Made by a program: the position numbers and the translations under genes. From Bradyrhizobium sp. CCH5-F6 (lineage in GTDB: Bacteria > Pseudomonadota > Alphaproteobacteria > Rhizobiales > Xanthobacteraceae), in NCBI RefSeq assembly GCF_001556045.1, contig NZ_LSIC01000115.1, forward strand, positions 1 to 62,620: a stretch of DNA of 62,620 nucleotides. The letters are read 5' to 3'. Every line of letters begins with the position of its first letter. The first letter of the stretch is position 1. The notes beneath the pieces are model-generated. The model was not told the DNA's origin, did no database searches, and worked only from the letters and a program-made list of their open reading frames with translations. Of this stretch, positions 35,660-47,651 are shown piece by piece.

Positions 35660-37696
35660 ATGTTGCGGACCTGCCTGTTGATTTCGGTTGGGCTCGCACT
35701 CTCGTTGTTTGTCGTGCAGCCGTGCTCTGCCTGGGAGAGCTGGGGCGGCGATGTCGGCGGCTCGCGCTTCTCGCCGTTGCGGGAGATCACGCCGGGCAAT
35801 GTCGGACAGCTCGTCCGCGCGTTCGAATATCACACCGGCGACCTCGCCGTGCGCCCACGCGAGCTGATGCGGCGGACCAAATTCCAGGCGACGCCGCTGT
35901 TCGTCGAGGACAGCCTCGTCTTCTGCTCCCCCTTCAATGAGGTGATCGCGCTCGATCCCGGCACCGGTGCGCAGAAATGGCGTTTCGATCCCGGGATCGC
36001 CACCAATCAACGTCCTGCCAATCGCTATGTCTGCCGCGGCGTCACGTACTGGATCGATGACGGGGTACCCCGGGATGCCGTCTGCCGATCGCGCATCTTC
36101 ATGGGCACCAACGATGCCCGCCTGATCGCGCTCGATGCGAAGACGGGACTTCCCTGCGCCGATTTCGGCAAGGACGGCGAGATCAAGATCGACATCGGCA
36201 TGCCGCTGGAACGGCCCGGCGAATTCCAGATCACCTCGCCGCCCGCGGTCGGCCGCGGTGTCGTCGTGGTCGGATCCGCGATCGCCGACAACCGCCGTGT
36301 CGAGGCGCCGAGCGGCGCGGTGCGCGCGTTCGATGCGCGCAGCGGCGAGCCGCGCTGGAGCTTCGAGCCGCTCCGGCGCGATGGCATCGAAGCCGGCCAT
36401 GCCAATGTCTGGGCGCCGATGTCGGTCGACGAGACGCGCGGGCTCGTCTTCCTGCCGACCACCTCGCCGTCACCGGACTTCTGGGGCGGCAGGCGGCCGG
36501 GCAACAATGAGCATGCCAATTCGGTGGTCGCTTTGCGCATCGAGACCGGCGAGCTGGTGTGGGCGTTCCAGACGGTGCATCACGACGTCTGGGATTACGA
36601 TCTGGCGGCGCAACCGACGCTGACGCGCGTCGACACCGGCGATGGGCAGCGCGATGTCGTGATCCAGCCGACCAAGCATGGCTTCGTCTTCGTGCTCGAC
36701 CGCGAGACCGGAAAGCCGGTCTGGCCGGTCGAAGAACGTGCGGTGCCGCAGGGCGGCGCCGAAGGCGAAGCGCTGTCGCCGACACAGCCATTCCCGACGC
36801 ATGTGCCGGCACTGACGCCGCAGACGATCTCGACCGATGATGCGCTCTCGCTATTCCCTGGCCTTGGCCGCTCGTCATGCGAACGTCAGTTCGCGCAAGC
36901 ACGCAACGAGGGTCTGTTCACGCCGCCCTCGGTGCAGGGCACGCTGGTGTTTCCGTTCACCGGCGGAGGCGTGAACTGGGGCAGCGCCGCGTTCGATCCG
37001 GAGAGCCAGATCCTCTATGCCAACACCAGCCGCGCCGCTCATCTCATCAAGCTGATCCCGCGCGCCGAGGCGGCCGGATTCAATCCGCCGCCCGGTCACG
37101 ATTTCGGCCCGCAGCGCGGTGCACCGTTCGCGGTGTCGCGGGCGGTGATGACGTCGCCGCTCGGACTGCTCTGCAACAAGCCGCCCTGGGGTGAGATGGT
37201 CGCGGTCGATCTGAAGGCCGGCAAAGTGCTTTGGCGCTCGACGGTCGGCACCACCGAGGATCTGGCGCCGCTCGGCCTGCCGCTGCCCTGGGGCGCGCCG
37301 CTCGTCAACGGCCTCGCTGTCACGGCCGGCGGCCTCGTCTTCACCGGCGCGATGGATGCCTATTTGCGGGCCTTCGATGCGCGCAGCGGCAGGGAGCTGT
37401 GGCAGGGCCGGCTTCCGGTGCCGGGCGTCGCCAATCCCATGACCTATCTCTGGAAGGGCGAGCAATATGTCGCGATCGGCGCCGGCGGCCACTCCGAGGC
37501 AGGCACCTCGATCGGCGACAGCGTCGTTGCATTCCGTCTGGCGCGGCCGGGAGAGGCGCCGACATTGCAGTCGCGCACGTTAGATCGTCCCGGCGGACGA
37601 TTCGTTGCGGCATCGGCGGCGATCGCGATCGCACTCGTCGCGCTCGCATTCGCCATGGTACGCTGGGTTCGCCGCCGTCGCATCACGCGATCATGA
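35660..37696 (+). CDS. PQQ-dependent dehydrogenase with C-terminal membrane anchor
   Basis: This 678-aa quinoprotein has a signal peptide (LLISVGLALSLFVVQPCSA), a beta-propeller with tryptophan-docking repeats (AWESWGGDVGGSRFSPL, GTGAQKWRFDPG, GELVWAFQTVHHDVWDYDLAAQP, GRELWQGRLPVPG) and one C-terminal helix (VAASAAIAIALVALAFAMV) followed by RWVRRRR. The HHDVWDYDLAAQP segment is typical of membrane-type glucose dehydrogenase relatives. It acts in the periplasm, passing electrons to quinone or cytochrome; the substrate is unclear. No heme motif CxxCH is present. ATG at 35660 follows GAGGT. Confidence 0.87.
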   Translation: MLRTCLLISVGLALSLFVVQPCSAWESWGGDVGGSRFSPLREITPGNVGQLVRAFEYHTGDLAVRPRELMRRTKFQATPLFVEDSLVFCSPFNEVIALDPGTGAQKWRFDPGIATNQRPANRYVCRGVTYWIDDGVPRDAVCRSRIFMGTNDARLIALDAKTGLPCADFGKDGEIKIDIGMPLERPGEFQITSPPAVGRGVVVVGSAIADNRRVEAPSGAVRAFDARSGEPRWSFEPLRRDGIEAGHANVWAPMSVDETRGLVFLPTTSPSPDFWGGRRPGNNEHANSVVALRIETGELVWAFQTVHHDVWDYDLAAQPTLTRVDTGDGQRDVVIQPTKHGFVFVLDRETGKPVWPVEERAVPQGGAEGEALSPTQPFPTHVPALTPQTISTDDALSLFPGLGRSSCERQFAQARNEGLFTPPSVQGTLVFPFTGGGVNWGSAAFDPESQILYANTSRAAHLIKLIPRAEAAGFNPPPGHDFGPQRGAPFAVSRAVMTSPLGLLCNKPPWGEMVAVDLKAGKVLWRSTVGTTEDLAPLGLPLPWGAPLVNGLAVTAGGLVFTGAMDAYLRAFDARSGRELWQGRLPVPGVANPMTYLWKGEQYVAIGAGGHSEAGTSIGDSVVAFRLARPGEAPTLQSRTLDRPGGRFVAASAAIAIALVALAFAMVRWVRRRRITRS

Positions 37697-37740
37697 CCGT
37701 GTTGTGCATGCGATACGAACGTCGGTTCACATCGTGCGCG

Positions 37741-37983
37741 TTATTGCACAAAGGCGAGTCCAAGGCGCTTGTCGCTGCGCCAAACTGTGCGACAATTCCG
37801 TACGAAATGATCGCAGGCGATCGATAGCGTGAACGATTGCGGCAATGTGACGGGGGTATCGAGGTCGATCGCCACGCCGCCCGCCGACATGTTTCGCACC
37901 GTGCAAGGGATGCCGCTTGTCTCGAGGGTGATCGTTCCACCCTTGAAGACACGGTGACGTTGCGCTGCGCGTTTTTCGATCAT
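37741..37983 (-). CDS. PilZ-domain c-di-GMP-binding protein
   Basis: An 80-aa protein that is a single PilZ domain. It shows the RxxxR switch (RAAQRHR, residues 5-11) and the downstream NMSAGGVAID (the [D/N]xSxxG motif), followed by FTLSIACDHFVRNCRTVWRSDKRLGLAF. PilZ proteins bind c-di-GMP and modulate motility or exopolysaccharide. It stands alone, convergent with the PQQ dehydrogenase. AGGACC precedes the ATG at 37983. Confidence 0.9.
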   Translation of the reverse strand: MIEKRAAQRHRVFKGGTITLETSGIPCTVRNMSAGGVAIDLDTPVTLPQSFTLSIACDHFVRNCRTVWRSDKRLGLAFVQ

Positions 37984-38164
37984 TCGCGTTGGTCCTGTTG
38001 ATGGCTGTAAGGTAATCCATCGAAATTGCGGCCAACTAAACTCAATACTGGCGCTACTTGCACCGCGCTTCAGACTTTGTTTACGACGTTGAAGCGGAGA
38101 GCCGTTTCAACGAACGTGCCTGCGAGCCTTGCTTTTGTGGCGCCATGCGCCGATGGAGATACTG

Positions 38165-38458
38165 ATGAAGACCACGCTTTCGCTTCTGTTCGCCGCAGCG
38201 GTCTCGCTGTCGTCTGTGCCCGCCCACGCCGTCAAGTGGGACCTCTCGACCATGAGCTGCAAGCAGTTCCTCGAGAGCGGCGAAGACAACATCCAAATCG
38301 TGCTGACCTGGATGGACGGCTGGTACAAGGGCGACGAAGACAACGCGATCATCGATACCGACGTCTTCATCGAGAACGCCAAGAAGTTCGGTTCCTATTG
38401 CGGAAAGAATCCGACGGCCAGCATCGTCACCGCAGCCGACGAAGTGCTCGGCAAGTGA
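38165..38458 (+). CDS. HdeA-like periplasmic acid-stress protein
   Basis: This 97-aa precursor has a signal peptide (TTLSLLFAAAVSLSSVPAHA) and an HdeA/HdeB-like mature part. Two cysteines (MSCKQFL and GSYCGKNP) sit at the usual disulfide positions, with WMDGWYKGD and DVFIENAKKFG between. HdeA-family proteins act as acid-activated periplasmic chaperones; the homologues in rhizobia are poorly studied. ATG at 38165 follows a GGAG. A hairpin follows the stop. Confidence 0.85.
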   Translation: MKTTLSLLFAAAVSLSSVPAHAVKWDLSTMSCKQFLESGEDNIQIVLTWMDGWYKGDEDNAIIDTDVFIENAKKFGSYCGKNPTASIVTAADEVLGK

Positions 38459-38476
38459 TTTCCTGAAATGTGCCGG

Positions 38477-38504
38477 CTGAAGCGCGGATGCAATCGCGCT
38501 TCAG
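38477..38504 (+). terminator. hairpin downstream of the HdeA-like gene
   Basis: CTGAAGCGCG (38477-38486) and CGCGCTTCAG (38495-38504) form a perfect 10-bp stem with an 8-nt loop, 18 bp after the HdeA-like stop. No T-run follows directly. A second, larger stem (GAGAGCCGCGTG at 38523-38534 with CACGCGGCTCTC at 38546-38557) is followed by TTCTT and may be the real terminator. Confidence 0.55.
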
Positions 38505-38573
38505 CGAAGCGAAATCGAGACGGAGAGCCGCGTGCGCCTTGCGCTCACGCGGCTCTCTTCTTGGGGGTGACGC

Positions 38574-39038
38574 TCAGCCCGGCAGCATCGCGAACGCGCT
38601 CGACACCATCGCGGCCGGCTTGCCGTCGGCGGCGGAGATCAGCGTGACGCGGCCGAAGCTCATGGTGCGCCCGAGCCGCACCACGCGCGCGTCCGCCAGC
38701 ACGTCCGAGGAGGAGACCGCGCGCATGAAATGCGTGGTCTGGTCGACCGTGGTCATCGGGCGGTAGCCGCGATTGGCGGCGAGGATCGCGATCACCATCG
38801 CGGTGTCGGCGAGGGCCATCAGGGCCTGGCCGCAGACCACGCCGCCGTGCCGGCACAGCCGCTCCGAAAACGGCATGCGCAGGAGCGCGCCCGGCTGCCA
38901 GTCCGCTACGTCCGCCGGCTGCGCATGCTCGATGCGCTCGACCGCGAGGTTGAGGTCCTGGACCCAAGGCGCGAAAACCTCGCCCAGGATGCGTCGGGCG
39001 TCGGCGAGGCCGAACTCGGCTTCTGGCTTCACTTGCAT
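38574..39038 (-). CDS. PaaI-type hotdog thioesterase family protein
   Basis: This 154-aa protein has a hotdog-fold thioesterase pattern: ERLCRHGGVVCGQALMALADTAMVIAI (helix with the active-site Asp/Glu region), YRPMTTVDQTTHFMRAVSSSD and DARVVRLGRTMSFGRVTLIS. The family hydrolyses acyl- or aryl-CoA esters. The start at 39038 is preceded by AGGAGAG. It stands alone; the substrate is unclear. Confidence 0.85.
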   Translation of the reverse strand: MQVKPEAEFGLADARRILGEVFAPWVQDLNLAVERIEHAQPADVADWQPGALLRMPFSERLCRHGGVVCGQALMALADTAMVIAILAANRGYRPMTTVDQTTHFMRAVSSSDVLADARVVRLGRTMSFGRVTLISAADGKPAAMVSSAFAMLPG

Positions 39039-39183
39039 TGCTGTCGTGCTCTCCTGTGTTCCCGGATGTTTCGCCTCATTGTGCCCGCACCGGCGCGGCA
39101 AAGTCACCCGGTCTCGCGCCGGCCCCCTCGGCTTGAAAATGCCTGACTTGGCCCGGTATGATGCCTTGCTTGGGTACGGGTGG

Positions 39184-39318
39184 ATGATGTTGCGTCGGTG
39201 CGTCCTCGTCTTTTGCATGGCCGCGCTCGGCCTTGCGCTGAGCGGGTGTACCAAATGCGGCCCGATCTGGGACGACTGGCTGCATGCCCCCAAATCGTGC
39301 AGATCCGACCGGCTCTAG
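39184..39318 (+). CDS. very small lipoprotein (44 aa)
   Basis: The frame from ATG at 39184 gives MMLRRCVLVFCMAALGLALSGCTKC..., a signal with lipobox LSGC (residues about 19-22). The mature 23 residues are CTKCGPIWDDWLHAPKSCRSD-like with three cysteines. The GGGTGG upstream is a weak ribosome site. The lipobox and conserved-looking CGPIWDDW core argue for a real gene, although it is below the usual size cut-off. Its function is unknown. Confidence 0.6.
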   Translation: MMLRRCVLVFCMAALGLALSGCTKCGPIWDDWLHAPKSCRSDRL

Positions 39319-39417
39319 CGGGCCCTCCCGGCCTTGAACGGCCCCCGGGGTCGCGGCCGGGCCGAGCAAATGACACGGCGCGGGGCGATCCGCGCCTCAT
39401 GGATGATCAAGGAGTGG

Positions 39418-39717
39418 ATGATGAAGCTTTTCCGTTTGGCCGCGGTGCTGGCCGTGCTGGCGGGACCGGCCTACGCGCAAATGCCCAATCTCAATTTGCT
39501 GCAGGACGCGCCGAGCAAGACCCCGGAGGAGAAGGCCGCGGAAGCCGAGCGCGACAAGGCCTACAGGGAGACGCTGAAGAAGATTCCGGACTCCAAGACG
39601 TCCAACGATCCCTGGGGCGGCATGCGTGCCGATCCGCCGAAGCAGCCGGCGGCCCCGAAGGCGTCGGCCGCAACCAGCGCGCCGAAGAAGACCAAGAACG
39701 GCACGGCCGCGAACTGA
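39418..39717 (+). CDS. small exported DPWGG-motif protein, copy 2
   Basis: The 99-aa precursor (start ATG 39418 after AAGGAG; 39421 is possible) has a signal peptide ending in YAQ. The mature part contains DKAYRETLKKIPDSKTSNDPWGGMR, then a Pro/Ala/Lys-rich tail. It shares the KAYxxxLxxIP and DPWGGxR core with the 74-aa protein at 35425-35649. The predicted mature chain is disordered. No function is known. Confidence 0.7.
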   Translation: MMKLFRLAAVLAVLAGPAYAQMPNLNLLQDAPSKTPEEKAAEAERDKAYRETLKKIPDSKTSNDPWGGMRADPPKQPAAPKASAATSAPKKTKNGTAAN

Positions 39718-39824
39718 GCGCAGCGCCCGCTCGCGGGCGGGCGATGACGCCTTGGATCGGGACTCCTCCTGATCCGATCGCTCCCTACATCTGGCTGAGC
39801 GTATTGCGTCGAGGAGGGCGGGAC

Positions 39825-40079
39825 ATGGCCGATCGTCCGCGGGATCTCGCCGAGCGGATGGCGCGCCGGCGCAAGATGGCCGGCAAGCCGGGCCAGACGG
39901 TCGGTGACGGCTATCTGCGCGAGACCTTCACGCTGCCGCGCGCAGCGGCGCGCGAAAAGGCGCAGGCCTTCTTCGCCCGCTATCCCAAGGCCGGCTATAT
40001 GAGCGCGGTCGAGACCTGGCGCGAACTGCCCGGCGGCGACATCGAGTTCACCATGCGGCGGCTGCCCAGCGCGGACTGA
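39825..40079 (+). CDS. hypothetical basic protein (84 aa)
   Basis: The ATG at 39825 is preceded by AGGAGGG at good spacing, so I prefer it to the ATG at 39744. The 84-aa product starts MADRPRDLAERMARRRKMAG and ends EFTMRRLPSAD. It contains FTLPRAAAREKAQAFFARYPKAGYMSAVETWREL, a short alpha/beta pattern. There is no signal or membrane segment and no family I recognise. It follows the DPWGG copy 2 by 107 bp. Confidence 0.6.
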   Translation: MADRPRDLAERMARRRKMAGKPGQTVGDGYLRETFTLPRAAAREKAQAFFARYPKAGYMSAVETWRELPGGDIEFTMRRLPSAD

Positions 40080-40120
40080 CGCGGGCCCGATCCGGCAGGC
40101 CTTGCTAATCGCAGGCCTCG

Positions 40121-40354
40121 TTAATCGAAGGTTTCGGCGACGATCCGGATCCGGAACACCGGCGTCTTGGCCTCGTCCAGCAGCTCCATGTGCCATTCGG
40201 AATTTTCCTGGAGCTTGCGGGCAATGCCGGCCGTCATGGCGGCGCAGACACTGGTCATCTCCTTCCAGGCCGCATGGCGATCTGCAAATTCAGTCGCCTG
40301 CTCGGCGCAGCCGGAATAAGGGCCGTTGCGGATTCGAAAGAAATAGAGCGGCAT
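40121..40354 (-). CDS. DUF6894-like small protein
   Basis: This 77-aa protein begins MPLYFFRIRNGPYSGC, the start typical of DUF6894 proteins abundant in Bradyrhizobium. It continues ATEFADRHAAWKEMTSVCAAM and ends FRIRIVAETFD. It is probably cytosolic; no function is established for the family. ATG at 40354 was chosen by that family start. Confidence 0.75.
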   Translation of the reverse strand: MPLYFFRIRNGPYSGCAEQATEFADRHAAWKEMTSVCAAMTAGIARKLQENSEWHMELLDEAKTPVFRIRIVAETFD

Positions 40355-40581
40355 GACTGGTACCGATCGCGCACATGATGCCTGCCCCAAAGGCCCCCGG
40401 GCGCGCACAGTCCAATCCCAAATCACCGTCAGATCAATTCCGGGCGGCTACGGACTGCGTCCCGCATGACCCGGTGCCCAACTCCGTGGTTCTCCGACCA
40501 TGAACGGAGTTCCTGGACATCGTTGATCGTGACGGCATGTGCCTTGCTTGGCTGACGGCAGCACGCAACCTTGGACGCCTC

Positions 40582-40818
40582 ATGCTCGGCATTCCCCGCC
40601 GCTACGCTCATTTCGTCTTCGGCATCATCCAGTCCGGACTGACCTCGCTGATCGCGGCGGGAATCGCCAGCTTCCCCGTTCGGCACTGGATGCTGTCGTG
40701 GCTGATCGCATGGGCTGCGATGCTGCCTGTCGTGCTGCTGGCGGCGCCCGCCATCCGCGCCTTCTCGCTGCGCCTGACGCAGGAGGAGAGGGACTCGCGA
40801 GCCGGCCGGCAGGCATGA
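40582..40818 (+). CDS. DUF2798 membrane protein
   Basis: This 78-aa protein consists of two helices: RYAHFVFGIIQSGLTSLIAAGIASFP and WMLSWLIAWAAMLPVVLLAAP, the DUF2798 layout with the second segment followed by IRAFSLRLTQEE. It is an inner-membrane protein of unknown role. The ATG at 40582 gives the typical start; an upstream ATG at 40537 adds 15 residues of no clear homology. Confidence 0.82.
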   Translation: MLGIPRRYAHFVFGIIQSGLTSLIAAGIASFPVRHWMLSWLIAWAAMLPVVLLAAPAIRAFSLRLTQEERDSRAGRQA

Positions 40819-41038
40819 AGGTCCCCGCCAGGGCAGAGCCAGGCAGGGCAGAGGCCGAGGCGCCGGGCTGCAACACCTATCGGCAGCGACGGCCGTGATC
40901 GCAGGGCCGCAGACTGGCCCCGCACCCGTCCCAATTTCGACATCCGCTCGCACAATTGCGGACACACCCGTCGGCAAGATTTTGTCCGTTCGGCGCGGCC
41001 ATGGGGGAAACGTGGCACGCCGAAAACGGGGTAGCATC

Positions 41039-41128
41039 ATGGATAACGTAGAGCGGTCATTTGCCGCCGCGACGGCGGCTGGCTTCGTGGTGCTGGTGAT
41101 CGGCCTGGTGCTGCTGGCGCTGCTGTAG
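41039..41128 (+). CDS. candidate 29-aa single-span membrane peptide
   Basis: ATG at 41039 opens a 29-aa peptide: a short charged start (MDNVERSFAAAT) and one continuous hydrophobic helix of about 14 residues ending LLALL. There is a GGGGAAACG 30 bp upstream but no close Shine-Dalgarno sequence. The hydrophobic codon pattern is suggestive only. No homology can be claimed. Confidence 0.35.
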   Translation: MDNVERSFAAATAAGFVVLVIGLVLLALL

Positions 41129-41401
41129 CAAGTGCGCAGATCGGGTGAATTGCGGCCATGCCCTCTGTCGCATGGCGCGACGGCTCGATTCCAAAAATCG
41201 CAAAACAACCCCATGCACAGTAGGCCGCTCTGCAATTCCTGTGATTTTCCAATTGCTTACGAGTAGTATTTAGATACCTCAAACGTGCGCGAACCGCCTT
41301 TGCGGGCCCTTCACTCGATGCGCGATGCCTGATCGAGACCCGCAGTCGCGCCGGCCAGCGGCTGCGGCATCGCGGGCCGGCACTTTCTCCGGGTCGCGCC
41401 C

Positions 41402-41566
41402 TCAGTGGCTCTTGATCTTGTTCAGGGGAAGATGGAGCTCGGCAGCCCGTTCCGCACGGTCCTTCCTGCGGAACTCGTTCTCCTGGCGCTCGAACTTCAC
41501 CATCTCCTCATGCGCCGCTTCGAGCAGGTGATTGCGCCTGATGGCGCCTTGCATGTGTTCCGTCAT
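41402..41566 (-). CDS. small charged hypothetical protein (54 aa)
   Basis: The frame from ATG at 41566 to TGA at 41402 encodes a 54-aa, highly charged helical peptide that begins MTEHMQGAIRRNHLLEAAHE and ends LPLNKIKSH. GGGAC lies upstream. The even amphipathic charge pattern and the lack of stop codons fit a real small gene. Its function is unknown. Confidence 0.5.
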   Translation of the reverse strand: MTEHMQGAIRRNHLLEAAHEEMVKFERQENEFRRKDRAERAAELHLPLNKIKSH

Positions 41567-41725
41567 CACTGAAGTCCCAGAGTTGCAGTCCGATCCTGGA
41601 GAAGGCCCGAGAGCCCAAAGAGGTTCGGCGCCCCCAGGATGGCGGGATCATGACGGCGCGCAGGCCGCGCGTCTTTGATGCGCGTCATTGTTAGCGCCTT
41701 GGGAGAGGGTCCCGGCAAATACCGG

Positions 41726-41926
41726 CTATTTCGGAGGTTGAAGCCCGGGCGATTTGACCCAGTCGTGCAGATGATTGGCGACGTCGGCCTGGCGAGCCTT
41801 CTTGAGCAGGGCGTCGCGCTCGGGACTGGGCGGAAGGCTGGAGGCCTGCTCCTGGACCTGCTTCACCCATGCGGAAAGCCGGTCTTGAAGGGTCAGCTGC
41901 TGCTTGAAGCGTCGCCGCTTGAACAT
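41726..41926 (-). CDS. small hypothetical protein divergent from recA
   Basis: A 66-aa basic helical protein that begins MFKRRRFKQQLTLQDRLSAW and contains SLPPSPERDALLKKARQADVANHLHDW. No membrane segment is present. The ATG at 41926 is preferred over a far-upstream ATG whose extension has no coding character. GAGAGC lies before it. I believe similar small proteins occur near recA in related species, but I cannot verify that here. Confidence 0.6.
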   Translation of the reverse strand: MFKRRRFKQQLTLQDRLSAWVKQVQEQASSLPPSPERDALLKKARQADVANHLHDWVKSPGLQPPK

Positions 41927-42228
41927 GGCGCTCTCATTTCCATGCGAGGAAGGCGGAAGCGCAGGAACGGCGTTCTCGTCACCGATGGCAGCCACGGTCC
42001 GTGCGGAGATGATTAGGATCCATAAATGGATCCACGTCTGTTCAGTTGTGCACGCAAGCCAGGGCGCACACAGGGAAGTGGATGCAGCACACCGGAGCCC
42101 AAAGATGGTGGGCCGCAATCGTTGCACGAGGGGCCGTTGTCCCGGAACTGCGGCCCTTTGCTTTGAGACCCGCCGGGGGGCCTTGTCGCCGCCGTCCCGG
42201 TGGGGCTACAGGCCAGATATCCTCAAAA

Positions 42229-42243
42229 GAACATATTGCGAAC
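42229..42243. promoter_or_regulatory. LexA (SOS) box upstream of recA
   Basis: GAAC (42229-42232) and GAAC (42240-42243) are separated by 7 bases, the reverse complement of the alphaproteobacterial LexA box GTTC-N7-GTTC. It overlaps a plausible -35 (TTGCGA, 42236-42241) with a -10 TACATT (42259-42264) at 17-bp spacing. The rest of the 41927-42336 gap holds nothing else that I can name. Confidence 0.85.
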
Positions 42244-42336
42244 AAGGAACAAATGGGGTACATTGCTTTTATCGCCGAGCTGCATCGCCAATTGTTTGTC
42301 CCTCACGCGAATCCTCGCCATAAGGAGCACGACCCA

Positions 42337-43425
<1,089 letters not shown>

Positions 43426-43455
43426 GCCTTAACGCGAAAGCCTTTCGCGAGGAGC

Positions 43456-43505
43456 GGGCGCTGAAGACGTTGAGTTGCCGACGTCGTCAGTGCCCGTTTC
43501 GTTTT
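43456..43505 (+). terminator. Rho-independent terminator of recA
   Basis: GGGCGCTGA (43456-43464) pairs with TCAGTGCCC (43487-43495), including one G-U, and an inner GACGT/ACGTC pair extends the stem. A GTTTCGTTTT run follows. It starts 30 bp after the recA stop. Confidence 0.85.
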
Positions 43506-43527
43506 GCGTGAGGGGGCCCCGCCGACG

Positions 43528-44532
43528 ATGAAGCGCGTGATCCTGACGAGTTCGTCCGGCGTCGGTCTCGCGCTCGCGGATCGTGCTGACTTGGTCATTC
43601 CCTTCATCTATCGCTTCGTCTCCGGACCACTTCCGTCAGCTGACCATCTCGATGGCTATCTCGCCTGGCGCCGGTCCAGAACGTGGTACGATGAGATGCA
43701 CTGGTCGGATTGCGTTCCTGTCCGCTATTCGCCCCTGATCAGGCGACAGGATCGAGCTGGCGCCTTGCTCTGGGTCTGCGAGAGTTACGGGGTCGACGTC
43801 ATCGAACTGTGGTTCGACCCTGAACCTAACAGTCAACTGCAGCTGGTCTGGATCCTCGATTACCTGCGTTCCGAACCACCATCCGCCACTGAGAAGCTGC
43901 GGTTGCGGCATGTCGATTTCGACCTGCGCGGAGCCGATCCGGCCGAGCTTCGTCTGCGTAACGTGCAGGAGTTTGATCTGGCAGAAAGCGATTTTACGAT
44001 CGCCAGCATGGCCTGGGAGGCCTACCGTGCGCCGACGCCAGAGCTTTGCGCCGGGCTGCTCGGCAGGCAGCTCGGCAATTTGCGTTTTCTGAAGCCGGCC
44101 ATGGAAGACCTGCTCGCTGAGTTGCCTTCAACGACGACGGGGCTGGGGGCAACTGAGACGCGGCTTATCGAGCTGATCGCGAGAGGGCACAATCGTGCCG
44201 ATGAGCTGTTTCGGCCGGGCGCGCTGGGGACACGCGTGTTCGATCAATGGGAGTTGGGCGCGCTGCTCGAAGGGCTCGCATTCGGCCCTACGCCAGCGAT
44301 TGCGGGTCTCGACGCCAAGTTGGCGACACTCGATCCGGACAACGCGCGAAGTCGCAACGCCGCCTATCGCCGGAGCCGGCTGGCGCTGACCGAATTCGGC
44401 CAAGCGCTTCTGGAGGGCAGAGAGGACTTTCGCCGTCGCAACCCGATCAAGCGTTGGTGGGGTGGCACGTTACTGACTAATGAACGGCTCTGGCGGTGGG
44501 ATCGCGAAAGCCGGTCGTTGGTTGCGTCTTAG
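43528..44532 (+). CDS. hypothetical protein, possibly DUF1835-like
   Basis: This 334-aa protein starts at ATG 43528 (GAGGGGG upstream). The N-terminal VILTSSSGVGLALADRADLVIPFIYRFVSGPL and the central VCESYGVDVIELWFDPEPNSQLQLVWILDYL recall DUF1835-type proteins that read stress signals, but the match is by eye only. A C-terminal helical part ends GTLLTNERLWRWD. It has no signal or membrane segment. It lies alone between the recA terminator and a repeat near gcvP. Confidence 0.6.
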   Translation: MKRVILTSSSGVGLALADRADLVIPFIYRFVSGPLPSADHLDGYLAWRRSRTWYDEMHWSDCVPVRYSPLIRRQDRAGALLWVCESYGVDVIELWFDPEPNSQLQLVWILDYLRSEPPSATEKLRLRHVDFDLRGADPAELRLRNVQEFDLAESDFTIASMAWEAYRAPTPELCAGLLGRQLGNLRFLKPAMEDLLAELPSTTTGLGATETRLIELIARGHNRADELFRPGALGTRVFDQWELGALLEGLAFGPTPAIAGLDAKLATLDPDNARSRNAAYRRSRLALTEFGQALLEGREDFRRRNPIKRWWGGTLLTNERLWRWDRESRSLVAS

Positions 44533-44561
44533 CGGCGCGCAAGCGCTGTGCCGAGACAGAT

Positions 44562-44588
44562 GGTGGGCACGCTTTCGTTTTGCCCACC
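44562..44588. repeat. palindromic repeat, GGTGGGCA family
   Basis: GGTGGGCA (44562-44569) and TGCCCACC (44581-44588) flank a T-rich 11-base loop. The hairpin lies between the convergent genes 43528-44532 and gcvP and may serve as a terminator for both. Confidence 0.65.
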
Positions 44589-44621
44589 CTGCGAGACCTC
44601 TGTCGCGACTTACTCCGCGTC

Positions 44622-47492
<2,871 letters not shown>

Positions 47493-47604
47493 GGGTCCTC
47501 GCTTCAGGTCATCTGTCGTCGTCGCCGTCGTCATCGTCCGCGAAGGCGGCCGATCCAGTACGCCGCGGCTTCCCGGTTCAATCCGTGCTGCCGGTGGCTG
47601 CTGG

Positions 47605-47626
47605 ATGCCCCGCCTTCGCGGGGCAT
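47605..47626. repeat. hairpin within the gcvH-gcvP gap
   Basis: ATGCCCCGC (47605-47613) and GCGGGGCAT (47618-47626) form a 9-bp stem with a CTTC loop, inside a 159-bp gap in the gcv operon. It resembles a dispersed Bradyrhizobium intergenic element and could separate mRNA stability of gcvH and gcvP. Confidence 0.6.
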
Positions 47627-47651
47627 GACGATCGCTTGGGTCTGCTTCATC

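Noticed and set aside
39744..39824. Longer start for the 84-aa protein
   Set aside because: The strong AGGAGGG lies before ATG 39825, and the extra 27 residues have no coding character.
41037..41282. An 81-aa minus-strand frame in the gap before the 54-aa gene
   Set aside because: No ribosome site, patchy composition and Cys/Trp-rich text suggest a decayed dispersed repeat rather than a gene; I could not show either.
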